A DNA stretch of 64,000 nucleotides from CAZLYK01 sp964563495. GTDB lineage: Bacteria > Acidobacteriota > Blastocatellia > RBC074. Position 1 is the stretch's first letter, and the number at the start of each line of letters is the position of its first letter. The DNA lies in the NCBI GenBank assembly GCA_964563495.1, contig CAZLYK010000009.1, forward strand, positions 1 through 64,000. The letters are read 5' to 3'. A program made the position numbers and the translations under genes. A model generated the notes under the pieces. The model searched no databases. It was given only the letters and a program-made list of their open reading frames with translations, and had not been told where the DNA came from. Below, piece after piece: positions 51,962-61,165 of the stretch.

Positions 51962-53503
51962 CTACTGATCGAGCCGTTTAATTCGTCCTTCAAGTTTCGG
52001 CGCAACTTCTCCCGCCGCCGCGATCGAGTTCGCAAGCATAGTCGAATCAATCTGAGCCGATTCCTGGGAGATCAGAAACCGTAGTCCCTGGAGCATCTTG
52101 TAACCATCGCCGCCGCCGGTCAGGTAAGCATTGGTCGCAAGCGAATAAAGCCTCTTTTGATCAAGCGGCTGACCCCCGACCATAACCTTGACAACGCGGG
52201 ATCCAGCAGGCTTTCGGCCGTCAAATTCAAACTGTATCCCTGAAACCTGCGGGAACCTTCCGCTTTCGGTCTCTTCAACCACCTGGCTAACGCCGTTCTC
52301 CAGGGCGGCCAGCAATAAAACCCCGCTGATCTCCACTTTCACCACCGGGGTCTCAAACGGGAGCATGGTAACGACATCGCGTTTGGTTATCGCCCCCGGC
52401 TGGTAGGTCATATTGGCGCGAATCGAGCCGCCGTTGAAGAGAGCGACATCAGCGCCGGTCGCCTGCCGGAATGAGTCGGCGATCAGGTTGCCCAGGTTGG
52501 TCTCGCGATTGCGACTGTTGATTGCCAGAGCATCCAGTGGAACAGCAGCGCGGCCCACCGGCTTGTCCATCTCGGCCGAGACCTTCTTTTCATATTCTCC
52601 GATCACCGCCGCCACTACCGGATCGTCCGGGGTCTCATTGGTCACGGGTATTCCGGCCCAATCAATACTTTCAAGCCTGCGGGTTGAGGCGTTGAGATTC
52701 AGATCGATTCGCCCCAGGACACGCGCATCCGATCCCCACTTGAAGATCGGGGCGTGGCCTGCGTGCGATTGCAGCAACTCGTGCTCGTGACCGCCGATGA
52801 TAACGTCGACCAGTCCCGTGCGCGCCAGCTCTTTGTCCTCGCTCATCGCCAGATGTGTCATGGCGATGATGATTGTCGCCCCCTCCGCTCGCATTCTCCT
52901 GACGATCCGTTTGGCGGACAGGATCGGATTAACCAACCTGATGTTGGGGCCGGGCTTCGAACTGGTCTGGGCATCTCTCGTCAGCAATCCGAACAGACCG
53001 ACCCTTACCCCTCCAAATTTGCGAATTACGTAAGGAGGCATGTGGTTGAAAGGCTTGCCGGTCTTGCGGTCGATTACGTTTGACCCCAGCCATACGAACT
53101 TCGATTCCTTCATCCGTTCGAGCAGAATGTCATCACCGAAATCGAATTCGTGATTTCCCAGAACGGCGTAATCAAGTCCGAGAGCATTCCATGCAGCGAT
53201 CATCTGCGCGCCACGGAAAATGCTCGATGCGACCGATGGCGAAATCGTGTCGCCGCCGAGCAGGAAGAGCGTGTTGGGCGACTCCGCCATAATCTTTTGA
53301 CGCAGAGTCGCCACCCGCGCGAGGCCGGCGTTTTTGCCCTTGTCAACGGGCGACATCTGGTAGACATCGTTCAGTTGCAGGAGCGTCACGCGGACCAGGC
53401 GTTCGTTTCGGCTCTTTTTCTGTGCGATGGCAGGCCCCGAAAGACAGAACAGTAGCAGAACAGCCAGGGTGATACCCAGCCTTGAAACGCGAGTTGAGAC
53501 CAT
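51962..53503 (-). CDS. 5'-nucleotidase/UshA-type metallophosphatase
   Basis: The 513-residue protein has a signal peptide and the two-domain UshA plan. The metallophosphatase domain (about 38-300) shows LLQLNDVYQM, LGGDTISPS, VLGNHEFDFG and IGGHEHELL. The C-terminal nucleotidase domain (about 320-500) shows NLGNLIADSFRQATGADVALFNGGSIR. The first metal motif is Asn-Asp-Val-Tyr rather than the classic Asn-Asp-x-His, a variant seen in many members. AGGAGG lies 8-9 bases before the ATG. Expected to release phosphate from external nucleotides. Confidence 0.93.
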   Translation of the reverse strand: MVSTRVSRLGITLAVLLLFCLSGPAIAQKKSRNERLVRVTLLQLNDVYQMSPVDKGKNAGLARVATLRQKIMAESPNTLFLLGGDTISPSVASSIFRGAQMIAAWNALGLDYAVLGNHEFDFGDDILLERMKESKFVWLGSNVIDRKTGKPFNHMPPYVIRKFGGVRVGLFGLLTRDAQTSSKPGPNIRLVNPILSAKRIVRRMRAEGATIIIAMTHLAMSEDKELARTGLVDVIIGGHEHELLQSHAGHAPIFKWGSDARVLGRIDLNLNASTRRLESIDWAGIPVTNETPDDPVVAAVIGEYEKKVSAEMDKPVGRAAVPLDALAINSRNRETNLGNLIADSFRQATGADVALFNGGSIRANMTYQPGAITKRDVVTMLPFETPVVKVEISGVLLLAALENGVSQVVEETESGRFPQVSGIQFEFDGRKPAGSRVVKVMVGGQPLDQKRLYSLATNAYLTGGGDGYKMLQGLRFLISQESAQIDSTMLANSIAAAGEVAPKLEGRIKRLDQ

Positions 53504-53645
53504 TAATCAATCCTCCTAGTCTATCGGTATGGCGCCGGCAATCGGGATGCGATTAATCAAAAAATTTCCCGCCCCCCTCTACAAATTTTCGATTTTCGCA
53601 TCGTCTATATCAGTGACAGCCTCAAAAAAGCTGGAGTTAAGCAGC

Positions 53646-53688
53646 GGGGCAGGTCGCTTGTGAGGTAGCGATCTGCCCCTATTTTTTT
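53646..53688 (+). terminator. intrinsic terminator without an upstream gene
   Basis: GGGGCAGGTCGCT pairs with AGCGATCTGCCCC (one G-T pair) across an 8-base loop and is followed by TATTTTTTT. On this strand no gene precedes it; the preceding gene starts at 53503 and points the other way. It may end a small RNA or a leader transcript starting between 53504 and 53640. Confidence 0.7.
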
Positions 53689-53692
53689 GGAT

Positions 53693-53779
53693 AATAGACA
53701 GGATTGACAAGCTTATTGCAGGATTGAACAAGACGCCACCTTGTTCAATCCTGCAATAAGCTTGTCAATCCTGTCTATT
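53693..53779. repeat. CAGGATT palindromic repeat, copy 23
   Basis: This near-perfect element has matched variation in both arms (GACAAGCTTATTGC against GCAATAAGCTTGTC; TTGAACAAGA against TTGTTCAA). It lies between divergent genes, 5 bases after the orphan terminator. Confidence 0.92.
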
Positions 53780-53806
53780 ATTAATGAATAAAAGGGGGCA
53801 GACAAC

Positions 53807-54895
53807 ATGAACGATCGGGAATTGCTCGTCGGCATCAACTATCCGTGGTTGGATTACGCCTGGGATTTCGGCGATCCGCCGCCGGCGTGGGTCAACCCGC
53901 TTGACCTGGCCGTGTGGCGGGAGCAGAAGAGAGCCCGAATAGTCGAGGACTTTCAGGCTTTTGCCGAGATGGGATTTTTCGCCGTCCGATGGTTTTTGCT
54001 CGGAGACGGGACGAATTACGGCGTCGATCTTGACGCCCCGCGGCAGATCGATCATGAGTGGTCTTTTGAGCCATTGCCCGAATCTCATCCTTTCAACCGG
54101 CAATTCCTCAGCGATTTTCAGTTCGTTTTGGAGACCTGCGCCCGGGTCGGCCTCAAATTGGCGCCGTCGCTGATAGACTTTCATTGGTGTCATCGCGGCT
54201 CTACGGTCGGCGGCAATCCGGGGATTGTCAAAGGCGGGCGGTATCAGATCGTTCGTGATCCGGGGAAGCGGGAAGCCTTTTTCAATCAGTTGCTCGAACC
54301 GTTGCTCGACCTTTCAATGAAGTATCGCGATGCCATCTACGCCTGGGAGCTGATCAACGAGCCCGAGTGGGTTATCGCGCGACCATCGCTGACCCAATTA
54401 ATTGCCGGGGTCGATCAGGACAAGACAGTCAGCCAGAAAGAGATGAAGTCTTTCATCGCTCAAGGCATGGAGAGGATCAATCGTCGAGTCCTGGCTGACG
54501 GCAGCCCGGCGTTTCAATCGACGGTCGGCTTTGCCCATTGGGGAAGCGTTGAGGATTGGAGCTCGGCCGATCTCGGCGTCAGGCTCCACCAGTTCCATTA
54601 TTACGCGCAAGCGGAAGCGGATCTGCCGCAGGATGGGCTTTCTTTGCCGGAGCCATGTTTTATCGGAGAGTTTGCCACGGCGGTCGAACGGGAATGGCCG
54701 GAGTTGAAGCGAAGCGGGTTGGAGCAGACGATCAGCAATCGTTTGCGCGCAATCGAGAAGAACAAATATCAATCGGCATTCTTATGGTCGGCCAAGGCCG
54801 TTGATCTGGCGACCCGTTGGACGGCGGAAGATCAGCGCGACACGATAGCCTATCTCAATCCGGGTCAGGGACGTCCGTCGGGGGAAGTCGCTTGA
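53807..54895 (+). CDS. glycoside hydrolase, GH5-like (clan GH-A)
   Basis: The 362-residue protein is a TIM-barrel glycosidase candidate. LLVGINYPWLDYAWDFG near residue 6 is the conserved first strand, AWELINEPEW near 184 carries the clan GH-A Asn-Glu-Pro acid/base, and CFIGEFAT near 284 carries the second catalytic glutamate. No signal peptide is visible, so it is likely cytosolic. It converges with the mannitol-dehydrogenase-family gene, 4 bases between stops. Confidence 0.82.
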   Translation: MNDRELLVGINYPWLDYAWDFGDPPPAWVNPLDLAVWREQKRARIVEDFQAFAEMGFFAVRWFLLGDGTNYGVDLDAPRQIDHEWSFEPLPESHPFNRQFLSDFQFVLETCARVGLKLAPSLIDFHWCHRGSTVGGNPGIVKGGRYQIVRDPGKREAFFNQLLEPLLDLSMKYRDAIYAWELINEPEWVIARPSLTQLIAGVDQDKTVSQKEMKSFIAQGMERINRRVLADGSPAFQSTVGFAHWGSVEDWSSADLGVRLHQFHYYAQAEADLPQDGLSLPEPCFIGEFATAVEREWPELKRSGLEQTISNRLRAIEKNKYQSAFLWSAKAVDLATRWTAEDQRDTIAYLNPGQGRPSGEVA

Positions 54896-54899
54896 AGCG

Positions 54900-56048
54900 T
54901 CAATTGAGCGATTGCTGTTTCAATTCGTCGCGAATCAATTGGGAGACCGGATTCCATGGGCGGAGCTGTGAGATGAAATCCAGGGTGTGTTCCACCCCAC
55001 GCTCCCTGATCAGTTTTTGCATCTCGGCCGCCTGGGGATCGCCTTCCTGGGCGAAAGAGAGGGCTGCGGCGCATCCCTGGATCAGATAGGTCGGCTCGAT
55101 GCTGTAACGATATGCAAGCTTAGCGGGGCCGATCAGCCGGTCTTCGGCTTGAAGCTTGCGGACCGGGTCGCGCCCGACGCGCGCGATCGTGTCTTTGAGC
55201 GCGGCGTTGGAGAAGCTGGTCAGAATTTCGCTGATCAGGTTGCCGTAGTGCAGCGTTCGGCCGTGCTTACTTTGCAGCGCGCTCTGGGCCTCGAGCATGG
55301 CGCCTACCACTGCCCGGTTGATCGTTTCATCGGCCATGGCTTCGTGAATGTAAGTGTAGCCCTTGCGGTAACCCAGATAGGCGCAGACGGCGTGGCCGCA
55401 ATTGAGGATATAGAGCTTCTCTTCGATGCTCGCGGGGAAGTTGTCCAATCCTTTGAAAGGCGGCAGCACCTCGAACTCGCCCTTGACCTGGAGAGTGTCG
55501 AAGAGCACGTCACCGGTCGCGTCGGCCGTGATCACTATGCGACCTTCCTGATCGGTATCCTGAGCCGAGACGATGCGATCGGAGATAGCGGCGTTGAACC
55601 CGACATAATCCTGGATCTGCTGGGCGAATTGAAAAGGGATATTGGCGAAGACCAGCCTTTCAATCTGCGAGCCGGCGTTCTTGAGGTTCTCACAACAGAA
55701 GACATCGAGCGGGCTTCCGATCTCGGACTTGATCCGATACAAGAGGGCTTCCGCCAGGATCGACGAGATCTCCGGAAGGTTATCAGGGCGAACAGCAGTA
55801 TAGATCTGGTCGGCTTCGGCGACTTCGCGGACGAAATCCGGCGTGGTCATATTGACGGCCCGGACGCCTCTCACCTCGATCTGCGCTTCGACCACGCCCT
55901 TGGTCACGACGTCGTAGCCCAATTTGTTTATCGAATGGACGATCTCGTCGCGTCGGGCGGCGAAGACGATTTCATGGCCCTGCATTGTGAGCGCCACGCC
56001 CAGCGCGCCGCAACCGACTCGACCGGCACCGATAATCACAATTCGCAC
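54900..56048 (-). CDS. mannitol-dehydrogenase-family oxidoreductase
   Basis: The 382-residue protein has an N-terminal Rossmann loop (IIGAGRVGCGALGVAL, residues 5-20) and the C-terminal helical domain of the polyol-specific long-chain dehydrogenases, with LYILNCGHAVCAYLG near 228 in place of the family Lys-x-Asn-x2-His core. Length equals that of mannitol-1-phosphate 5-dehydrogenase. No mannitol transport gene is nearby, so the substrate (mannitol-1-phosphate, mannitol or tagaturonate) is open. Confidence 0.82.
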   Translation of the reverse strand: MRIVIIGAGRVGCGALGVALTMQGHEIVFAARRDEIVHSINKLGYDVVTKGVVEAQIEVRGVRAVNMTTPDFVREVAEADQIYTAVRPDNLPEISSILAEALLYRIKSEIGSPLDVFCCENLKNAGSQIERLVFANIPFQFAQQIQDYVGFNAAISDRIVSAQDTDQEGRIVITADATGDVLFDTLQVKGEFEVLPPFKGLDNFPASIEEKLYILNCGHAVCAYLGYRKGYTYIHEAMADETINRAVVGAMLEAQSALQSKHGRTLHYGNLISEILTSFSNAALKDTIARVGRDPVRKLQAEDRLIGPAKLAYRYSIEPTYLIQGCAAALSFAQEGDPQAAEMQKLIRERGVEHTLDFISQLRPWNPVSQLIRDELKQQSLN

Positions 56049-56073
56049 TACTTTTCCCCCAGTTTATTAACCG

Positions 56074-58317
56074 TTACCTCAACAATGCCTCGACCTTGGC
56101 GAGCAACTCCTCGAAGACCATCCGGCGTTTGCTGAGAAAGTCGTCGGCGCCCGATTGGAGGGCCTCGATCTTGTCTTCGAGCCCCTGGCGGCCGCCGAGC
56201 AGAATGACCGGGGTCTCGCGTTTGCGCTTGCGCAATTCGCGGCAGACGTCGAAACCCGAGTGGTGCTCAAGCAGGGCGTCGAGGATAAGCAATTGATAGT
56301 TCTGTTTGGAGTCTGATGCGCGTTCGAGCGCCTCGCGACCGTCCTGCACCCGCTCGACCTGATAGTTCTCGACCTCCAACCCTCGCTGCAAAATGGCGGC
56401 GAGCTCTTCGTTTGAGACGGCGACCATGATCTGTTGGATCTGTGGCGTGACCGGCGGCTGCAGGGTGGTAGTCATGGTTTTATGGGCCAGTGAAAGCCTG
56501 GCCGTGCCGGACATGGCGGGCAGGACTGTCGTCATGGCGCCCTGGACGTCGGCGAGTGTGGTTGACGACAGTCTCTCTTCGATGCCTTGCAACTCCGCCA
56601 TGGCGCCGAGCTTGGCGAAGAGGCGCTGAGCCTCTTCAAGGTGGGCGCGCGCCGATTCCAGCCGGTTCTGACCTATCCGTAGAGTCCCGATCGCCGTGTG
56701 GCAGAGCGCGGTGCGGAACGGGTCGCCGATGGTCTGGAAGATCGAGAGGCTCTGGCTGAAACAGCGGTTGGCCTCGGTTGCCTGTCCGGCTTTGGCGTGA
56801 ATCCAGCCGCGCGTGTAAAGCGCGCGGCCCATGAGATTCAAAGCCGGATCGAGCGATGTCGCAGCCTCGGCCGTTTCGACCTGATCTCTGGCTTTTTCCA
56901 GCTCGCCGTTGTTGGCATAGATCAGCGCCAGTTCCAGGGAGATCAGCACCTGCTCCTCGATCGCTCCGCGCTCGCGCGCCGCGATCGCCCCTTTTTCCAA
57001 AGCCTCTATCGCTTCCGGCGTCTGGCCGCGCGCCTGCAGAATGCGCCCGAGAATCCGCTGGGTCCTGGCATAGACCGTTTGACCGTGGAGTTTTTGCGCG
57101 GCCTCGATGGTCTCCAGCGCGGCATTCAGATCGCCCTGCAGCAATTTCAGTTCCGCCTGATCGGTCAGCGCCACGGCCTCGGCTTTGGAGAGCCTGTGCT
57201 GCCGGGCCAGTCGCAACCTGTCTTCGAGCAGTTTCTCGGTCGCCGTCCACGACCCAAGCCGGGTTAGCACGCGCGAGAGACTGCTGTAGGCCTTGAGCAG
57301 CAACCTCGCGTTCCCGGTCGTTTCAAGCAATTGAATGGCCTCCTGGTAAGCCGGGATGGCCTCTCTCAGTTTACCCTCGGTGTAGAGGATGAGCGCCAGT
57401 TGCATTTGAATGCGGCCTTGTAAGAGCGCGTCTTTTGTCTCTTCGGCCAGCCGCGATGCACGGTTCCAATTGTAATTCGCCCCCTCGAAATCACCCTCTT
57501 TCCAGTCGGCTTTGCCGGCCAGGAAATGGACTTCGGAGCGAAGCCGCGAATTGCCGGCGCGGCGAGAGGCAGTCGCGGCGCGGTGCAGGTGATCGCGAGC
57601 CGAGACCAGGTCGTTGAGGCCGATCAACGCCCGGCCCAGAGATGCATGGGCGCCGGCGATCGCGGTCTCGTCGCCCGTCTCCTGATCGATCTTCCCGGCG
57701 AGGTCCAAGCAACGGACAAGGGTCTTGATCGCAGTCTTGTAATCTTTCTGCTCGATTTGTATCCGGCCGATCGAGAGCAGCACCATGGCCCGCAAAGCGG
57801 CGGGGAGCGATTCCAGCTCGGGTGACTCGTGATATTTCGCCAGGACCTCTCGCGCCAGAGTGTGGTTGCCTTTATTGAGATGGGCTTCGGCCAGAATCCG
57901 GCGCAGGTTGGCCTCTTCGGCGTCGTCGGTACAGGGGGCCTCGAGCTTGCCCGAGAGTGAGTCGATCAGGTTCTCGGTCGTGCTTCGCGCATGAGGCTGT
58001 GGGACGGTGGTCCCTTTCTGGCTCAGTCTGAAGACCGCTTCCGGGCCGTTGCTGCCGAACCGTAGAACGTCGCCGTCATTGAGCATCTGCTCGGAAACGC
58101 GCTCGCCGTTGACGAAGCTGCCGTTGGTCGAGCCGAGGTCTCGCATGAGAAAATCGTCGCCGAGTCGGATCACCTCGGCGTGTGTCCGGGAGATGATCGT
58201 CTCGGGTATGCAGAGCGAACTTTCGGGGCCCCTGCCTATGGTAAAACGCGGCGTGTCGAGCGGAATCACTCTGACTTCGCCGTTACTGGTCAGCAGAAGT
58301 TCTGCGCGCAGTCCCAT
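56074..58317 (-). CDS. FHA-TPR-receiver domain regulatory protein
   Basis: The 747-residue protein combines an N-terminal FHA domain that binds phosphothreonine (TIGRGPESSLCIPETIISRTH and DLGSTNGSFVNGERV, about 25-100), about 470 residues of TPR helices (about 125-590) and a C-terminal response-regulator receiver domain (about 630-747). The receiver keeps the phospho-acceptor aspartate in LLILDALLEHHSGFDVC and a lysine in DDFLSKRR, but its first acidic pair is replaced (VSNE). It has no DNA-binding output, so it likely works through protein contacts. It is divergent from the ATP-grasp cluster. Confidence 0.88.
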   Translation of the reverse strand: MGLRAELLLTSNGEVRVIPLDTPRFTIGRGPESSLCIPETIISRTHAEVIRLGDDFLMRDLGSTNGSFVNGERVSEQMLNDGDVLRFGSNGPEAVFRLSQKGTTVPQPHARSTTENLIDSLSGKLEAPCTDDAEEANLRRILAEAHLNKGNHTLAREVLAKYHESPELESLPAALRAMVLLSIGRIQIEQKDYKTAIKTLVRCLDLAGKIDQETGDETAIAGAHASLGRALIGLNDLVSARDHLHRAATASRRAGNSRLRSEVHFLAGKADWKEGDFEGANYNWNRASRLAEETKDALLQGRIQMQLALILYTEGKLREAIPAYQEAIQLLETTGNARLLLKAYSSLSRVLTRLGSWTATEKLLEDRLRLARQHRLSKAEAVALTDQAELKLLQGDLNAALETIEAAQKLHGQTVYARTQRILGRILQARGQTPEAIEALEKGAIAARERGAIEEQVLISLELALIYANNGELEKARDQVETAEAATSLDPALNLMGRALYTRGWIHAKAGQATEANRCFSQSLSIFQTIGDPFRTALCHTAIGTLRIGQNRLESARAHLEEAQRLFAKLGAMAELQGIEERLSSTTLADVQGAMTTVLPAMSGTARLSLAHKTMTTTLQPPVTPQIQQIMVAVSNEELAAILQRGLEVENYQVERVQDGREALERASDSKQNYQLLILDALLEHHSGFDVCRELRKRKRETPVILLGGRQGLEDKIEALQSGADDFLSKRRMVFEELLAKVEALLR

Positions 58318-58340
58318 CGACGTCGCTCTCCTCTGCCAAT

Positions 58341-58479
58341 ACTCCCGAGCGCTTGCGCTCGGGAGTTATAGCATTTAAGAAAATGGTTTTCCGATTCTTA
58401 GCCTGCGAAGCAGGCGTCAGAATCCAGAAACTGTCCGACAAGCTGGCAGCTTGTCGGACAGCGCCGCCAAAAACGGCGC
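58341..58479. repeat. array of four distinct hairpins
   Basis: Four inverted repeats follow one another. ACTCCCGAGCG/CGCTCGGGAGT lies at 58341-58366, GCCTGC/GCAGGC near 58401, a 14-base stem CTGTCCGACAAGCT/AGCTTGTCGGACAG at 58431-58461, and GCGCCG/CGGCGC near 58461-58479. None belongs to the CAGGATT family. They lie between the regulator and the ATP-grasp promoter and may end or insulate transcripts. Confidence 0.75.
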
Positions 58480-58507
58480 CAGTATAGCAAAGTATCCGAT
58501 ATTTTTC

Positions 58508-58535
58508 TTGACCATCCCGCTCTCAAAGCTATAAT
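58508..58535 (+). promoter_or_regulatory. sigma-70 promoter of the ATP-grasp cluster
   Basis: TTGACC and a perfect TATAAT are separated by 16 bases, about 100 bases before the first ATP-grasp start. It is the best consensus -10 match noted in the window. The roughly 90-base leader contains no obvious riboswitch. Confidence 0.65.
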
Positions 58536-58634
58536 CGCCGCGCTAATAATTTGAAACCCTGGACGACCCCACAGGTTGATGCCCTCGATTCAAGAAGAAT
58601 TTTCAAGCGAGAACAATAAAGGGGATAGTTGCGA

Positions 58635-59456
58635 ATGTCTTCCCGGCTTAGAATCGGCGTGCTCTCCGAAGCCCGTTATCTGGAACAGAGTCAGCCTTCA
58701 GGACTCAGCGCAGAGTTGCAGAAACAGGGCCATCTAATCACCGTCATCGACCCGCAAAAGGCCTTCTACGTCATGGGCGATAACGGCTGGCATTCAAGTT
58801 TTGATCTGCTCGTCGGGCGTGGGCGGAGCTGGGCGCTGCTGGCGCTGCTCGGCTGGGCTGAGCGTGGAGGAACGCCGACGATCAACCAGCAGGAGGCGAT
58901 TGCCGCCGTCCACAACAAGGCAAATATGTCGATCGCGCTCGCCGCCGCCGGCCTGCCGATTCCACAGACCTTTTTCGGCAGCGTCGAATATCTGGCGAGC
59001 GAGGTTTCACCAAATGCATATCCGATTATTCTCAAGCCGATCTTCGGCGATAACTCACGTGGGCTGCTGGTTGTCGATACCCCGGAACAACTGAAGCGGA
59101 TCGAGTGGCCCGAACCGGTCGCGCTGGCGCAGCGATATTTTCAGACCGATGGTTACGATTTGAAGCTCTACGGCATCGGTGACGAGATCTGGGCGATCCG
59201 CAAGCGCTCGCCGTTCAATCAACCGGTCGGGGAGGTTGCCGAAGGAGTCGTCACTCTGACGCCGGAACTGCAGGACCTGGGCCGGCGCTGCGGCCGGCTC
59301 TTCGGCCTCGATCTCTTCGGGGTCGATTGCATACTGACCGATCAGGGCCCGCTCGTGATCGAGATCAACGATTATCCGAACTACACCAACGTCCCTGACG
59401 CGAACGCGCGGTTGGCGGCTTACGTGGTCAAACGGGTGGAAAATAGACAGGATTGA
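58635..59456 (+). CDS. ATP-grasp enzyme 1 (RimK/ITPK-like)
   Basis: The 273-residue protein has an ATP-grasp fold. NKANMSIALAAAGLPIPQTF (about 96-115) is the RimK-type Lys-x-x-x-x-x-x-Leu...Gly-x-Pro motif, ILKPIFGDNSRG near 135 the nucleotide loop, LFGVDCIL near 233 the first magnesium aspartate and LVIEINDYPNYTNV near 246 the second metal site. This copy has Asp-Tyr-Pro-Asn-Tyr where the others have Phe-Pro-Gly-Tyr, so it is the most divergent of the four. I choose the ATG at 58635 over a TTG two codons upstream. The NRQD-TGA end is repeat-derived. Product unknown. Confidence 0.85.
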   Translation: MSSRLRIGVLSEARYLEQSQPSGLSAELQKQGHLITVIDPQKAFYVMGDNGWHSSFDLLVGRGRSWALLALLGWAERGGTPTINQQEAIAAVHNKANMSIALAAAGLPIPQTFFGSVEYLASEVSPNAYPIILKPIFGDNSRGLLVVDTPEQLKRIEWPEPVALAQRYFQTDGYDLKLYGIGDEIWAIRKRSPFNQPVGEVAEGVVTLTPELQDLGRRCGRLFGLDLFGVDCILTDQGPLVIEINDYPNYTNVPDANARLAAYVVKRVENRQD

Positions 59457-59513
59457 CGGGATGATTGCAGGATTCGGCCGGACACTGCAGGAATTTTGTC
59501 AATCCCGTCTATT
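59442..59513. repeat. CAGGATT repeat, copy 24 (shortened)
   Basis: The element between ATP-grasp genes 1 and 2 has an imperfect inner part (GCAGGATTCGGCCGGACACTGCAGG) and intact ends. It supplies the stop of gene 1. The start of gene 2 follows within 13 bases and has no clear Shine-Dalgarno site. Confidence 0.85.
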
Positions 59514-59525
59514 TTATTAAATCAA

Positions 59526-60323
59526 ATGAAAATCGGCGTTATCACCAAGCGCGAAAAAGCGCACAAGTCAGGGTCGGTCATGCAGGAGGCAGCCGGTTTG
59601 TTGACCGGGCGCGGCCTGACCGTGGAGATGATCTATCCCGAGGATGGAGTGATCGAGATCGAGCGGGTCAAAAATGATTGTGATCTCTACCTGCTCAAGT
59701 CCGGGAGCGAGATGGCCTTGAGCCTGGCCGGCGTGCTGCACGAATCGTATGCGGATATCCTCAATCCTTATCCGATCGTCGTGCTCATGCGCGACAAGAT
59801 CGTCTCGACCAAGATGCTGCAGGATGCCGGCGTGCCGTTGCCTGAGACCTTCTTTGCGGCCAAGGCCGATCAACTGGCCGAACTGTTGAACGATGGTCCG
59901 CTTGTAGTCAAGCCTTTCTGGGCCGCATCACAGGGTCGTGGAGTCCAGATCATGCGGACGGCTGATGATCTGCCAGGGATCAGCCCCGATCAAGATCTGG
60001 TCTTCGCACAGCGATATCACCAGCCGGATGGGCGCGACCATAAATTGTATGTCATCGGGGAGGAGGTTTTCGGAGTCCGCCGGGTCTGGCCGCCGAGGAC
60101 CCTCGAGGACAAGCTTGGAGAGCCATTCGAAGTGCCGGCCGAGATGAGAGAGATCGCGCTGCGCTGCGGCCGGGCCTTTAACATCGGGCTTTACGGCGTC
60201 GATGTGATTATCAGCGAAGGTCATCCGTTCGTGGTCGATATCAACACCTTCCCGGGTTTCAAAGGGGTGCCCGGCGCCGCGAATTTGCTGGCCGAATATA
60301 TTCTCTCGGTTTTGAGTTCCTGA
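59526..60323 (+). CDS. ATP-grasp enzyme 2 (RimK/ITPK-like)
   Basis: The 265-residue protein shows MRDKIVSTKMLQDAGVPLPETF near 87, VVKPFWAASQGRGVQIM near 130, IGLYGVDVI near 225 and the metal motif FVVDINTFPGFKGVPGAA near 237. The stretch from GLYGVD to FPGFKGV resembles the C-terminus of human inositol-trisphosphate 5/6-kinase (FGIDII...VIDINAFPGYEGV). The ATG at 59526 follows a repeat with no strong ribosome site, so translation may depend on upstream reading or be weak. Confidence 0.85.
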   Translation: MKIGVITKREKAHKSGSVMQEAAGLLTGRGLTVEMIYPEDGVIEIERVKNDCDLYLLKSGSEMALSLAGVLHESYADILNPYPIVVLMRDKIVSTKMLQDAGVPLPETFFAAKADQLAELLNDGPLVVKPFWAASQGRGVQIMRTADDLPGISPDQDLVFAQRYHQPDGRDHKLYVIGEEVFGVRRVWPPRTLEDKLGEPFEVPAEMREIALRCGRAFNIGLYGVDVIISEGHPFVVDINTFPGFKGVPGAANLLAEYILSVLSS

Positions 60324-60337
60324 ATGAGGTGAGTTGA

Positions 60338-61165
60338 ATGAAGCTGCATTTTATGATCGTTCGTCGTGTTCCACCGGTGCCCAGCCCGGTGCTGGTCGAG
60401 GCCTATCAGATATTGCGCGGGCGCGGTTACACCGTCACTGAAGACATCGCCGAAGAGGTCATGCAACGATCGGATCTGATCGAAGTTGAGCACGACGTCT
60501 ATCTTCTCAAGTCCCACACCGAGCTATCGCTCGCGCTGGCGGGCATTCTTTACACCCAGGGTGCGAACATCCTCAATCCCTATCAATCCTGTTCGCTGAT
60601 TCAAAGCAAGATCATCACATCCAGGCTGCTCCGGAAAGCCGGCATCCCGGCTCCCGATTCGTGGGTGACCGGAGATTTGAGCATGGCCAAACCGCTGCTT
60701 GAGAGGCATCCATTGATCATCAAGCCGCATATGGGGCATCGCGGTGCCGGCGTCAACCTGTGCCGGGTTCCGGAAGACATCGACAAGATCCCGGCTCCCG
60801 AGACGCCGGTGATCATCCAGGAGGCGATTCCCGGTCCGGGAGAGGATTTGAAGATCTACGTCGTCGGAGACCAGGTCTACGGCGTCAAGAAGGCCTTTTC
60901 GGAATCCAGTTTTTCCGTCGCCGGGCGCCACGTGCCGATCACCGATGAGGTCATGGAGATCTCGCGCAGGGTCGGCCAGGTCTGCGGTTTGGGGCTCTAT
61001 GGGTTGGATATTATCGAGAGCGACCGAGGTCCTTACGTGGTCGATGTCAACTACTTCCCCGGCTACAAGGGCGTCCCGAATGCGGCGGGCATGATTGCCG
61101 ATTACATAGATGATTATGCCAAAGGCCGGGTAGTCCTGACTCCGCCGGTGGCCAATGTCGTTTAG
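60338..61165 (+). CDS. ATP-grasp enzyme 3 (RimK/ITPK-like)
   Basis: The 275-residue protein shows QSKIITSRLLRKAGIPAPDSW near 87, LIIKPHMGHRGAGVNLC near 128, LGLYGLDIIE near 220 and YVVDVNYFPGYKGVPNAA near 233. The last segment is very close to plant ITPK (VIDINYFPGY). GAGGTGAG precedes the ATG. It starts 14 bases after gene 2 and overlaps the MFS gene by 11 bases, so these genes form one transcript and are probably translated together. Confidence 0.86.
   Translation: MKLHFMIVRRVPPVPSPVLVEAYQILRGRGYTVTEDIAEEVMQRSDLIEVEHDVYLLKSHTELSLALAGILYTQGANILNPYQSCSLIQSKIITSRLLRKAGIPAPDSWVTGDLSMAKPLLERHPLIIKPHMGHRGAGVNLCRVPEDIDKIPAPETPVIIQEAIPGPGEDLKIYVVGDQVYGVKKAFSESSFSVAGRHVPITDEVMEISRRVGQVCGLGLYGLDIIESDRGPYVVDVNYFPGYKGVPNAAGMIADYIDDYAKGRVVLTPPVANVV

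Noticed and set aside
53380..53400. Asn-Asp-Val-Tyr in the 5'-nucleotidase as a lost metal site
   Set aside because: This variant of the first motif is common in the family and the remaining metal motifs are intact.
54987..56135. 382-codon plus-strand frame opposite the mannitol-dehydrogenase-family gene
   Set aside because: It is as long as the real gene but shows no family motif; the minus-strand frame has a Rossmann loop and the family motifs.
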